Shown piece after piece: positions 25,362 through 36,671 of a stretch of DNA of 64,000 bases. The stretch is from positions 1-64,000 of the forward strand of contig JAPYMA010000657.1 in assembly GCA_035041965.1 (NCBI GenBank), in the 5' to 3' direction. The number at the start of each line of letters is the position of its first letter. The first letter of the stretch is position 1. The notes below the pieces were generated by a model that searched no databases, was not told where the DNA came from, and was given only the letters and a program-made list of their open reading frames with translations. Made by a program: the position numbers and the translations under genes. This DNA comes from Anisakis pegreffii (lineage: Eukaryota > Nematoda > Chromadorea > Rhabditida > Anisakidae).

Positions 25362-26809
25362 AACGGAGGATTACCTCGTGGAACAACATGAGTAATCATT
25401 TATTTATTTTCCGCTTGAGACTTGGATGAATTTAATTCTTCATCCATCGGAATCGGATTGCATTTATTTGTATCGAGGAATGGTTTGTGTACGATTTTAT
25501 CTGCATGGTCGTTAGTTGGAATCTTGTCTACTGACTGTTTATTCTTCCTGTTATGGTTGTGCTATCAAGAATCAAGGCATGCTCTTTCTGAATAATTTCG
25601 ATGCTTGCAGCGATTGTAACATATCGGTCTTTGATACTGCTCGGTGAGATAAGGGAAACGAACTTTACAGCTAGAGCAAAGCACTCCCTAATATCGATAG
25701 TATTGGTTCACTTATTTGTTTGTTTATGTCGGCATGTTCACAGAATTAAACGTCTTAAACGTTTCTGTGATCAGTTATATGATCGACAGCTATTTTGTAA
25801 AGTCAATCTGTTGATTAGCCTTTTACTCATTCAGTTTATTGTTGTGCGCTCGTATCTCGATTTTAATTCGTTGTTATCATTTGCGTATATTTCATCGTTG
25901 TTATTCTAACCGCACGGGAAATAATATTCTTTCATAGCTCAGTAAAGCGTCTAGATTCATATTGCGTTATGTTAACAAGTACTGGTATGTTGTTATCGAG
26001 TGAAACTCAGTATCATCATCAAATGTCTCTTCATTTAAGAACTATCCATCATAAAAATTGAGCAAAATTTGGCATTGCGGAAATTGAAATTGATTTGAGA
26101 TGATCGCCTTTTATTTGTATTTCAAATTTATCATGTCAGAAGCTTTTCAATATTTTCAAATTTGAATAATTTCTTCGTTTTTGAAGTTAAATTTGCGCTG
26201 AATTTATGACGTTTTTCCATGGTTGCTTTATGTGTTCATCGTTGTTCCAAAATCGTTCTTGTTACCTTCATAGATTGTTGATTGTTATTCGTTGTTTCGT
26301 AATTGCAATATTAAATGATTACATCTGGAACGTCTATTTTCAATGAATTCACAAGCTGTTCAGTCAGTATTAGTTTTATCTTGTTTCATTGATTGACACT
26401 ATTTTCATGTTCTTGTGTTGCTATCTTTACGATGTTTGTGCTGGTTACAACTATTGGGCAATTGCGTTTTGAATTTGTTGTCGACATTTAGTTCGAGTTA
26501 TTTAGTCTTCTTGGGAGCATCTAAAATGTTCGTCAGTAGTTGTTATGATTAAAAATCATCAATGGCAGTGGGAGTGGACGTTTCATGAGTGGAAGCTTGA
26601 CTGAATTGAAAGGAAGGGTTCGGCAGTTTGCAAGTTGTGGGGAGATGATGCAAGTGTGCCGTGAAATGAAATTAGTAAAATAGGGGATAGGATATCTGAG
26701 AAATGACTTGTTCTTTCGAGTGGGTCAGTCAGGCAAGTTTAATGTTGACAATATGAGCGTGATTCGAATTCATCAAGTTTTCATCATTCATCAACTATTC
26801 CAGAATGAA
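25362..26809. other. Spacer between nucleoporin and TCAIM-like genes
   Basis: 1.45 kb of AT-rich DNA. A frame at 25601-25909 gives a hydrophobic translation without family resemblance. A TTCCAG at about 26798-26803, seven bases before the next start codon, is a candidate cis- or trans-splice acceptor. Confidence 0.4.
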
Positions 26810-29800
26810 ATGCATTGTCGATTGCAATTCGATCTGATCAGTCGCTTAGCAGGATGTAGCTATTTAGCGCATTTCCGCTGCATATCGTCGCAACAAGCAG
26901 CAGTCGCGTTACGACCGTTCTATTTCGTTGTTCATCCGGATCGTTTCGCGAACAAACCCGACATTAAATCACACAATGAACAGTCACTTAAGGTCGTCAT
27001 TTTCTGTTTTTCTTTTGATGTGAGTTTGATTGTTTTAGCTGCGTTATTATTTGTTGTGGAATGGAATTCGTTCATGCAATGAGGTGCATCTCTGCATTAT
27101 GGTCATTGAGTATAATTACCAATTTTCCAAATGATTTACGAATATGAGTATGAATTACACGGTCGTGTAGAAGGGAGTGCACATTCGATGTTTTGCAGTT
27201 CACATAAGGTTGCGATTTTCGGTTCGCATTCTTCATTGTTTTGATTGGATTTATTTGAATTGTGAAATTATCACTCAACAGTCTATGAGAAGTTTTGATG
27301 TCTATCTCACTCTGGCAGTTAATCATTTCGCATTTGCAGACATTCAATGGCTACTTGAATGATTTATTCCCGTTACGAAGAGTACCGGATCCGGTCAAGG
27401 TGGAGTTTTATCTGGCCGAAAAGAACGTTAAAAATCTCCGAAAAGTACAAATCTCATTGTCCGGAACAGATGCGCGTTCTATTGTTGTGTACGTTAATAT
27501 CATTTATTGGTTGCTTCCGAATGACATTCATCTTTTCTCCGACGATTAGGTTGTTTGAATGATCGATGTTGAAGGCATTTAATGAGTGCATTCGGTCTGA
27601 TAAGTGATTGTCTTAATTATATATTCTGATTGAATGGACCATTGCAGAACTGCGTTGACGCAGTGTAATCTGCCGACGAAAAATGTGCCAACGACATTGT
27701 CAGATTCAGTCAGAAGCGGTAAACCGCGTAATTCATTCGACTCGAGTGAAATGGATGCTGCCGAAGAGATGATGCGATTATTCCGCAAAAAACGTTCGAA
27801 ATACTTCCGAAGAAACGATCTTACGGCCGCCTTGAAGAAACATAAAGATGCTGCCAGCGAGGCTGTTAGAGCGTTCGAGTTTGTTTTTTTGATGTTCTTT
27901 TGCGGTAATGACCAACCAGATTGTCGACTGAAATTCAACAGATTTGGTTCAGGAACTGAAAGAACTCGAACAAGAAGGAGAGATGAACGAAAATTTTGGG
28001 TTGAAAACAGAACTGATAAATAAGCTGATGCTTATCTTTACTGTGTGTGTGTGTGGGTGCAATCACGTTTCATTCTTTTGCGATTTCCTTTTAACTTCTT
28101 CCACTTTGGTTTTCGTTCAGTTCGAAAAATTGAATGTTGTATTTTCAGAAAGACTTCTGAACTGCTTAAGGAGGAAATAGCGGAACTTCGAGAACGGGCT
28201 GGCGTCACCGAGGTGTGTTCTTTTTATTGCATTTGCTTGAGGTTATTGTTGCGATTTTGAATGAGTCACAATTGGATAGAGTTATTTGCGTCAAATTCTA
28301 AAGTTTTGGTGACGTATTTGGTTATATCTAAATAAATGTAAAGATGAGAGGATTTAAAAGTAAAATGGATACGATATGCGAATTGCGTCCAACCTCTATG
28401 AATCAGCTCATTTGAGAATATTCAATGGAATGGTGGTCACTGGAAGTGTTCCTCACGCGTATCGTTAATAAGTAGTTTCAGTATGGACATATAATGGCAA
28501 TGGCAAATGTTTCATGGATTGATCTGTTCAGATATTCTGGACGACCGATTGGTCGAAATCGCATATGCGAAGGTGTTTGGTTTCGGTGAATCGAGTCATT
28601 GACCATGCATCCGCATCGCACAACACCGCACGATCTGAAAATCCCATTGTTGCCGCTCTCCGTGGATATTGTCTAAGGTTGGTCAGTGCCAAGACATGCA
28701 TGTATGCTTCAGTTGAATTCTGCGCTTATCCTTTATACTACTGTGGTGGTTGATGTTCGTCCTTTTTTGTTGTCAATGATTAACAACTGATCATAACTGA
28801 TCACAGTTGATGAAAAGTTCACGATCACATTCGGCACTAAAGCATTTTCACATTAACACAACGATTTATCAATACTTTCTTCACCTGTTTGCTAAACCAA
28901 TGTATTTGATGCACTTTGTCAATTAATATGTTTGTTGTGTTTTGAATTTAGCGTAATAATTTCGTAGAGTGATAAGTGAATTCGTTTGGTTTTATGTTTG
29001 GACGAAGTTCATTCATTTGCTGTGATGGTGGTGTGCAGTTTGGAGTGCAAGATGTTCCTGAGGAATGGGAACATGTCTGTGACAGGGCGTCTGTGCAACG
29101 AGCGCAACTGGATGAGTTGAGGGGTGCACGCGCAAAACTTTCACAGCTTTTTGGTAATGCGCACATTATAATCACACCCGAACTGTGCCTACCGCAAACT
29201 GTTGATCAAATTCAGGTCTTTAATTTAATTGTTGTCTTTCTTCACTTTCTCTCAATTACGGCCCTTCTAAAGCAGTAACTTGGGGGAGGGGAAGAAAAAT
29301 GATATGGAGGCAAATAAGAAAAAGCTTATGGCATAATGATAAGAACAATTTTAAAGTGTTTTATCGCCTAAATTGTTGACAGGCTCATCAGCCTCACATG
29401 TTACTGCAATTGAGAGTTTGATTCCGTTCGAAGTATTTTTGAGCATTTTCTCAGGAATATTCTCTTGATTCGATTTTTGCTGATGGGTTTTTGGAGTGCG
29501 AGAGCAGTTTGTTGTTGATAACAGTTAAGTGATAAACGAATGATTGCAGTCGTTGATAGTACGTATAATGGCGCGAGACGAGAGCGAGAAGTTACGATTG
29601 GAGACACTTGGAAGGGATACGTTGATTGAGGTGGTCAGTGCGTATGGTGAACTGGCAATTGGAAAGGTTATCGTTGAAGTGATTATTGCCATACGGACAA
29701 AAATAGTTCATCTGACATATGGAGGATGAGTTGGATAGCCGTGCTGAAGTGTGTGTTTTATAGGACGGTCGTTTATTCGTACCGTGTAATTCAGCGATTG

Positions 29801-30580
29801 GTCACGTAATCGAGTTTATGAACGAGAAGGCACATCTTTCTCGTCAGATCAATGCCACGATTCATCAACAACAAGTTAGTTCCAATTTTGATATTTTTGG
29901 TTCTTTTTTGGTGATGGAAATGTCAAAGACTGGAATTTAGTTTCGACGATATTCAAAATTTGTGCTTGCTTATTGCAGTGTGATGTGGAGAACGTTCGTC
30001 GTGATTGTATTGGTGCATTGAAATTGCGTGATTTGACCTGGCAGCAAGGCATTAATTTGGAGGAGTTACTGTCATCCATGCACCGACTGAGACAGGTCGA
30101 TTACCTGATTTTATTCACTGAAGACATTCTGTTTCGGGAAAATATTCATTTGCCAACAGAATTGAGAATTTTTATGATGCACGATACTTTCCTATTCGAA
30201 AGCATTTAGTGCATTTTTAAGGGAATCATTATTTCTGTTATTTGAGTGGTCCAACGAAAGTATCGTCTAACATTGATTTTTTTGGGTACTGCAATAGCAC
30301 GAATCTGTTGACTTTATAATGTTAAGAATTGTGGCTTTCAATTTTATAAAAATCTTCACTGAACTGGATCAAACGACTATCGGATTCAGCTCAGCGGAGG
30401 TTTTGATAAACTGCATACTTTGTGCTGCTTCATGGTGGTGGTATAGTTCACGTCGTGAATTTGTAGGGTGGGAAGTCGTTACACGAACTCTTGGTTGATA
30501 TGGCTTTGCACTTCAGTACGAATCCAACGATACACGTTATGACCGATGGACGTCTTTCAGTGCCTTTAGAATGGGTCTGA
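26810..30580 (+). CDS. TCAIM: TCAIM-like mitochondrial protein with degenerate J domain
   Basis: Homologue of T-cell activation inhibitor, mitochondrial. Exons: 26810-26992, 27340-27488, 27648-27864 (or to 27882), 27953-27999, 28149-28212, 28532-28681, 29039-29215, 29550-29666, 29764-29874, 29979-30095, 30467-30580; about 481 residues, against 496 in human as I recall it. The basic N-terminus lacking acidic residues fits a mitochondrial presequence. The opening block ALRPFYFVVHPDRF matches the human ALRPFYFAVHPDFF block and keeps the HPD tripeptide of J domains. Exon 6 SKSHMRRCLVSVNR and exon 7 LFGVQDVPEEWEHV align with human segments, and the end VMTDGRLSVPLEWV aligns with VMQDGDLCIPWNW. The molecular role is poorly known; human TCAIM has been linked to T-cell and mitochondrial metabolic control. 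The end of exon 3 is the least certain boundary. Confidence 0.88.
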
Positions 30581-33398
30581 ATTCAACAAAAAGTCAAAGC
30601 AGCAGCCATTTGACGTAACCGATGCGGAACAACACCAATATCTCAAAAACTTGTGATTCTTCTTGCATTTATTCTTGTATTTTTGCGTGATAAATGTGCC
30701 AGTTTTCAACGTTCTAACCTTTAAGATATTGTTTGCTCGTTTGTTCTTTACTCCAGTTTGTTACTTGCGTGTAATATTGTGTGTAAACCTTATGATTGTT
30801 GATCGGTAATGTGATATTTTTGTAGCACATATTCAGTGATCTTTATCGGTTCAATTCAATTATTGCTTAAAGGACGTCCTTCGAGTGTTGTAATACAACC
30901 AGTCAAATTTGTATTCTACAGGTATTTTCAGCGTTAGAACGAAACGGCTTCTTTTATCGTCGTTAATAATTGATGTTTTGACTTAATTGTCATCCGATGT
31001 TTTCATATTTGTAAAAATATGTTTTTTTTGCTTGTGCGTTATGATGTAAAAGATTTTGAGGAGTTTATTCCATTGTTAGGTTCATCTGTAAGGTGTTATT
31101 ACATTATTCAGGTTGTGATATATTTCATTTGAACTTTTCAATTAATCATTCATTCACTTACGTCTGTGTATATCAATGAATCGGTAGTCGGGTTTCTTAA
31201 AGATGTTTCAGTGAAAACTCTGTAACTTTGCCATCGAACCATCGTTCGAATTCTTCATGTTGCAGACTTTCGTAAATTTTGATGCTCATTCTGTATGTAT
31301 AATCACTGTTCGTTTTGTCATTAACATCACATATGAATTGTTTAGTTTATTCTGAATTTGATCGTTTTTTGTTTTTATCATATTGGTTCTTCGAATCACG
31401 TATTTGTTGGTGCTGTAGGCTTGACTGTTTCGATTGTAAACGCTTTTTGTAGTGACTCATTTTCGGATATTGAGCGAATGCGTCAGGGAAGTAGAATTGA
31501 TAATTTTGATTTATCGAATAGAGTAAGATTAAACGGAGAATGAAGGAATCAAGGAATTGTTTTGAAGAGAAGTGTTTTGAAAGTAATTTCTGAAGGCACT
31601 TATGGTTGATTGGGAGAATGATGATGAGTAACGAACTTGTAAGCAAATGCTTGACATTCTTCAGTTGTTAGTTGTTTGCATCGAATTTGAATTTGAGTCG
31701 TTTGATTTTGTCTTATTGTTAGCGTTTCGACTGCTTCAGTGATTTTGAAAAAAAAAACGATACAATGCAAACTTGTAAAAGGATTAATGGAAATGAATTC
31801 GGATATTGCAATAAAGTTTTGTTCATTTGAGCTGAATTAGTATTGTTGGTTCGTTTCAGCAACAAACTTTGAGGTGTTTTGAAATCACAAAGAAATCTTT
31901 TTATTTTCATTGCTGTTGTTCCATTCATGAATTAATAAACGCACTTTGTGACCACTCAGTTATTTTCACTCATTTCGCACAGAATCAATCATTTCGTTTG
32001 GCTGAGTTCTTCGTTTATGCTGCCTTGAAATGATCACATTTCAATGGGTTTCTACAGAGGCTTGAAAGAAGTAAATTGAATTCAAATTCAGATTGAATCG
32101 CGCTAGACGAATCCAAAATACAAGCATTATTCATTTGTGGATGACCACGTAATATTTTGATAGCAGTGGGCGTTGAAGAAATATTGTTGTAATCAGCTGA
32201 AAGAGCGAGCGATCAACGCTTCTGTTCTGCACAGTGTTCCATTGGTGCACATTCGAGTGTTTCTTCTCGCAAGAGCTAGTAGGTGAACTTTAGCAACTGT
32301 TATCTTCAGTCACTTTGAATGAACGGTCGAATGGTTCCGAATCAAGCTAACTTGTTTTTTCTGCTCTTAATTCACTCAGCGCATTTCTTGGCATTTTTTA
32401 TTGATATGTCCGAAAGAATGCGGAATTGTTCGAAATTTTTGTGAATGTCATTTGTGAAGATCGACAAATTTATGTGTTGTCGGTGCTATAGAGTGCTTGG
32501 AAACAACAGTGGTTCAGTTCATATGGCTAATTTACACGAGCAGTTTTTCAATTTCGCGATCAGAATGAATTGATAGTAACGGCAAAAACGTAGTGCTCAA
32601 ATAAAACAATAACATGAGAATAATAACAATTAAAGTTTGATAAGTGGAGCAAAACGAGATCATTGAGCATATTGCAGTGGAATATGAATGATGATTTGTG
32701 GGTATGAAATAAGTTTCATCGGGGCTCATTCGCATCGCGTACCCTCGTTGATGCTAAACAATACATATATTCATACATACATATATACAAAAACATTCAC
32801 TAACACGTATCAGTCAGTACGTTTCATTTTTGTGCAATAATCCAATCTGCCAGCATTCTCAAAATATTTTTCATTCAGTTTTTGAATTCATGTTCTCATC
32901 CCAAACTGAATGAAATGCTTTCCGATGAGCTTAGTTATCGGATCATTGCATTTCAAACGAAAAATTTCAAGTATCGAAAGGAATTGCAAGAGATTTCATG
33001 TGGATTCTGTTTTTCCTCATTTTTTAGCATGGCGATTTTGGTGATTTTGGTAGGCACATTGATGAAAATGTTTCACCAAAAAAACTAGGTGTGTGGTTGT
33101 TTTGTGTACAAGGATGCCAATGTGAGGAATAGTTTTCGATCGGTGCGAGAGTCGAATATGGTTTTTGTTGAATTGACTCAATATCAGAAATTATCTCGAC
33201 GATTCGAAATATTCGAATGCAGACAGCAGTAAACGATAATTTCGCTTATTTGTTCGTAGATACCATGCAAAATAAATGTACGTGGTTGTGGGCTATTTGT
33301 GTGCGAATAGTTGTTGCTGACAGTTTTTTGAAGAACACTGACAAATTGGACAATTTGAACAAGAACGAAACTGAACAGCTGTTAATCAGTTGTTAATG
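30581..33398. other. Spacer between convergent TCAIM-like and GPCR genes
   Basis: 2.8 kb of AT-rich DNA between two convergent genes. The open frames here are short, lack family resemblance and lack convincing splice sites. I see nothing else in it beyond 3' UTR sequence of both genes. Confidence 0.4.
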
Positions 33399-35446
33399 TT
33401 AGAGGAATGTGACACCGTTGATATCACTGATCAACTCGGTCATAACTCCGGCTTGCAACAGCATATCGCTGTCCTCCTCCACTTGCTTATTATACTCTTG
33501 CTTTGCATCGCCCTTGCACGCGTCTTCAGATCGAGTTTCATCGTCTGCGGTCACCAGCTGCACTGCTACCGTGTCCTCGTTGTCCTGCAGCACCGTATCG
33601 GCAGCAGCACTCTCTTTCAACAACTCCCCTCCGCCAATATTAATCTTCCGCCTCAAATGCCTTCGTAAACTGTTCGAGATGAACACACCCGTATCGCTGC
33701 TGTGGTGTTGCACGAACTGTCGATCGGTCATTTGCGCTCGTCGTTCACTGTCGTCAACAGATGTGCTTGAGTGGAATGTAGTCGGAACACGTTGTATGAT
33801 TGATTTTAACCGAAGTCGTTTCGTATACGTCGACTTGAAACATGGAAATTTTTGTAGGAATGTGATGCGATAGTCTTGTGAGCACGCACAAAACACATAG
33901 AATTGTGACGCATGATTGGTGATCTCGAGCAGATTCGCCAACGCTCGGAATATCTCGTAGTCAACACGTTGTTTGACAGTCTCGTTGATGAACAACAGAT
34001 TGATTGCGGCCGGTATATTGCAAATGAAGAACATCACCACGATGCCAGCCAAGATATAGATCAGAGTATCGTCCTTATTCGTTGCGCTCACATTCTCTTT
34101 GTTACGATTCGTCAGACGTGCGAACATTTTTTGACGTTTTCGGAATGCGGTCACTATTTGAACGTTCAGGACGCATAATATGATTATCGGTGCGAATCTC
34201 AACAAACCTTCACGTGTCCACTTGTATGCCTGCAATTGATGAATGCATGCATGATGCTAGTGATCTATTTGAAATCTTCGAAAAGGAACTGAAAATTTGC
34301 CCAAACGAAGAACCGATCATCGATCGATTTCATTGAAATGAAGACTATCTCGTTCAGATCTCGTTAGCATTATTGCTAGACTCATTTTATCCCTTGAATA
34401 CATGTACACTAGTCAAAATTTTGCATTTTTTTGCAATTCCAAAAAAGCCACTTTTCACATTTCCATTTCCACAAAAATTTAGTAACATTTTCCAGAGAAG
34501 GTCAATTGCAAATACTCCTCATTAATTATGTATTTCACAGAATCGACAATTAACTCAGTTTCTCGCTGAATGAATACACAAAAAATGAAACGCATTACAG
34601 GATTCTAGTCGACTGAAAGTGCAAGCATTATCGACGAAAATGTTGAATGATAAAAGAAAAGAGCGAATTTTTCGGGACTAAGTCCCTGATGATTTCATTC
34701 AAAAAAAAACTGCGTGGCCGTCCGTCTGTCTCACTCACCTGCCATTTGACCGTTTTTGAGATGTCGCTATCGATCGCCTTAAACAATCGAACACCGCCGG
34801 CGTTGATGCGCTCCGCAACCTGGTATCGACCGATACCGTACGGAATATACAAAATGGCCGGGATCAGATAGGCAGCAGCGATGGCTTTGGTGGCACGTTG
34901 TGGTGAATTCCAAATGCGGAAATGCATCGGGAATACGATCGAGACGAATCGCTCGAGGCTCAACGCAACCACAACGAGCACACCAGTTGCGAGTGCCCAG
35001 TTGATTAAGGACAGCATGAAATGTGCTTGATATATGGCGTAGTATCGAGAACGACTTAGTGCCATTCCGCATCGCTGTAATATCTCACCACTCACAAACA
35101 ACAACACAAATATCATACAAAACAAGTCCGCAACTGCCAGTGCACGTAAATACATATAGGAAACAGCTCGTAGACGACGACTGGCCAACGTGATCAAATT
35201 CGTTATGTTACCAATAATACCAACCACACAAATTATCGGTAGTATATAGCAATAGGTAATCAGCGTGATTTGAGTTTGTAGTGAAAGATTTGTTGTGGTC
35301 ACGGAAATATTCCGAGATGAGGCGGCTAGTGGCATTGGTGCGGTTGTGGTTGGCAGATGATGATTATGGTGATATTGAGAATGCTCATGGTGCTGATATC
35401 CCATCATTGTGAGAAGTACTGACGTTGATGGAGGTGACGAGAACAT
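33399..35446 (-). CDS. Rhodopsin-family GPCR, neuropeptide-receptor type
   Basis: Seven-pass plasma-membrane receptor, G-protein coupled. Two exons (35446-34739 and 34229-33399) joined in phase 0, 512 residues. An extracellular His/Ser/Thr-rich N-terminus carries NIS and NLS glycosylation sites. Approximate helices: TM1 62-88 (GIIGN), TM2 97-122 (LAVAD), TM3 135-163 followed by ERF in place of DRY, TM4 186-205, TM5 244-265, TM6 291-316 (CNIP for CWxP), TM7 328-352 with TNHASQFYVF in place of NPxxY. The loop after TM4 lacks the cysteine that usually bonds to the top of TM3. The tail is about 160 residues and rich in Ser and acidic residues near the end. It looks like nematode FMRFamide-like receptors; ligand unknown. 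The start is the first ATG in the open frame; an upstream exon is possible because a TCCATCAG acceptor-like site lies just before it. Confidence 0.85.
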
Positions 35447-36253
35447 TCGAGGTACTGATATGAGATGATGATGCGATCTGATGGACAATTAGAATCGACG
35501 TACACGTGTTAATCCTCTGAAATCTGTTGGAATTAGCTTATTGACGCGTGTGAGAACAGCAGCGAGAACAAGGCGACAGCGAGCACAACAATATACGCAA
35601 AAAGTTCATGGTTTGTCGATGACGACGGCAAAAAAGACAATCACGCGCAATCAGTTCAAGAAAGCCTACTGATGTGTTGGAGCGATGATTCTCTCATTTT
35701 TGCACCATTCAACGACGAGTTTGCTGAATGGTTTGTGCAGTCGGTGTGGGTGGGTGTTGAATGCTAGCAATGAATTAGTTTCACTGAATCGAATGACGAC
35801 ACTGCGTTGGTGATTCTGTTTCAGTGATTGAGCAAAAGGGACATTAAATTAACACTAAACACAACAAACGATGGATGAAAACTGTGTGGTATATTGCTGT
35901 TTTTGTGGCTGCTAGTGCTGTCTATAGTTTTATGCATCTATTGTCCTTGACGGGTAGTGTCCCAAACAATTCAGTGTCTTTATCGTCACCACAAAAGCAC
36001 CAACTAAATACATTCATGCACTAGGCAATTCCTTCCGGCTATCGTTAGCGTTTCACTTCTCCAGTTCAGTGCAACTTCATCCTTGTTTACTCGTTGTAGT
36101 TTTTTTTAGTTTATCCTATGCTCTTTTTATATGCATACATTTAACGTCCACATATTTATCTCTTGTAATATTTCATGTGCACATCACTGAAATCCTTTAA
36201 AATTCATTCTTTCATGCAATTCTATTTGATAGACACACATGAGGCGTTTGTTC

Positions 36254-36671
36254 GGTACAAGTGCATCCTTAGTGGGGAACAGTGAGGGTGCGTATGCGCG
36301 CAGTGGGCGCGGTCATGAACCCAAACAGTCGCCAACACACTGCAGACGTAGCCTTAGCACGAATGTGAAGTTAAGGCCAGGAATTATGGCTTGGGCTGAG
36401 GCTCAGCGTCAGCCTAAGCATAGCCTCTGCCTCAGCCTAAGCGTGAGACCGAGGCTTCGCTTAGGCTAGGGCTGAACGTAGCCTCAGCCTGTGCGAGGAG
36501 AGCTGAGGCTTGAGCTGTTTAAGAGGGCAGTTTTAAACAGCTCAAGCGTAGTGAATCCTTATTTATTATTGTTAGTGGGGAACGGCGAGGCCACACCTAC
36601 TGCGCATCACCATTATAGTGCCGTTGCGCGTGTGCATCCTCACCGTTCCCCACTAAGGACGCACTAGTGCC
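36254..36671. mobile_element. Non-autonomous DNA transposon (MITE-like), 418 bp, 8-bp TSD
   Basis: Flanked by a perfect GTTTGTTC direct repeat (36246-36253 and 36672-36679). Termini are imperfect inverted repeats of about 45 bp, starting GGTACAAGTGC and GGCACTAGTGC and sharing CCTTAGTGGGGAAC. A third copy of the terminal motif, TTAGTGGGGAACGGCGAGG, begins at 36572 and pairs with the right end to make a nested hairpin. The interior has a 13-bp palindrome pair (GCTTGAGCTGTTT and its complement) and many AGCCTAAGC/GCTTAGGC repeats. The 8-bp duplication fits hAT, P or Merlin; the GG ends are more like Merlin than hAT. No transposase is encoded. Confidence 0.85.

Noticed and set aside
6336..30580. 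Operon of caspase, nucleoporin and TCAIM-like genes
   Set aside because: All three are on the plus strand, but the spacers are 2.6 and 1.4 kb, far above the usual ~100 bp of nematode operons.
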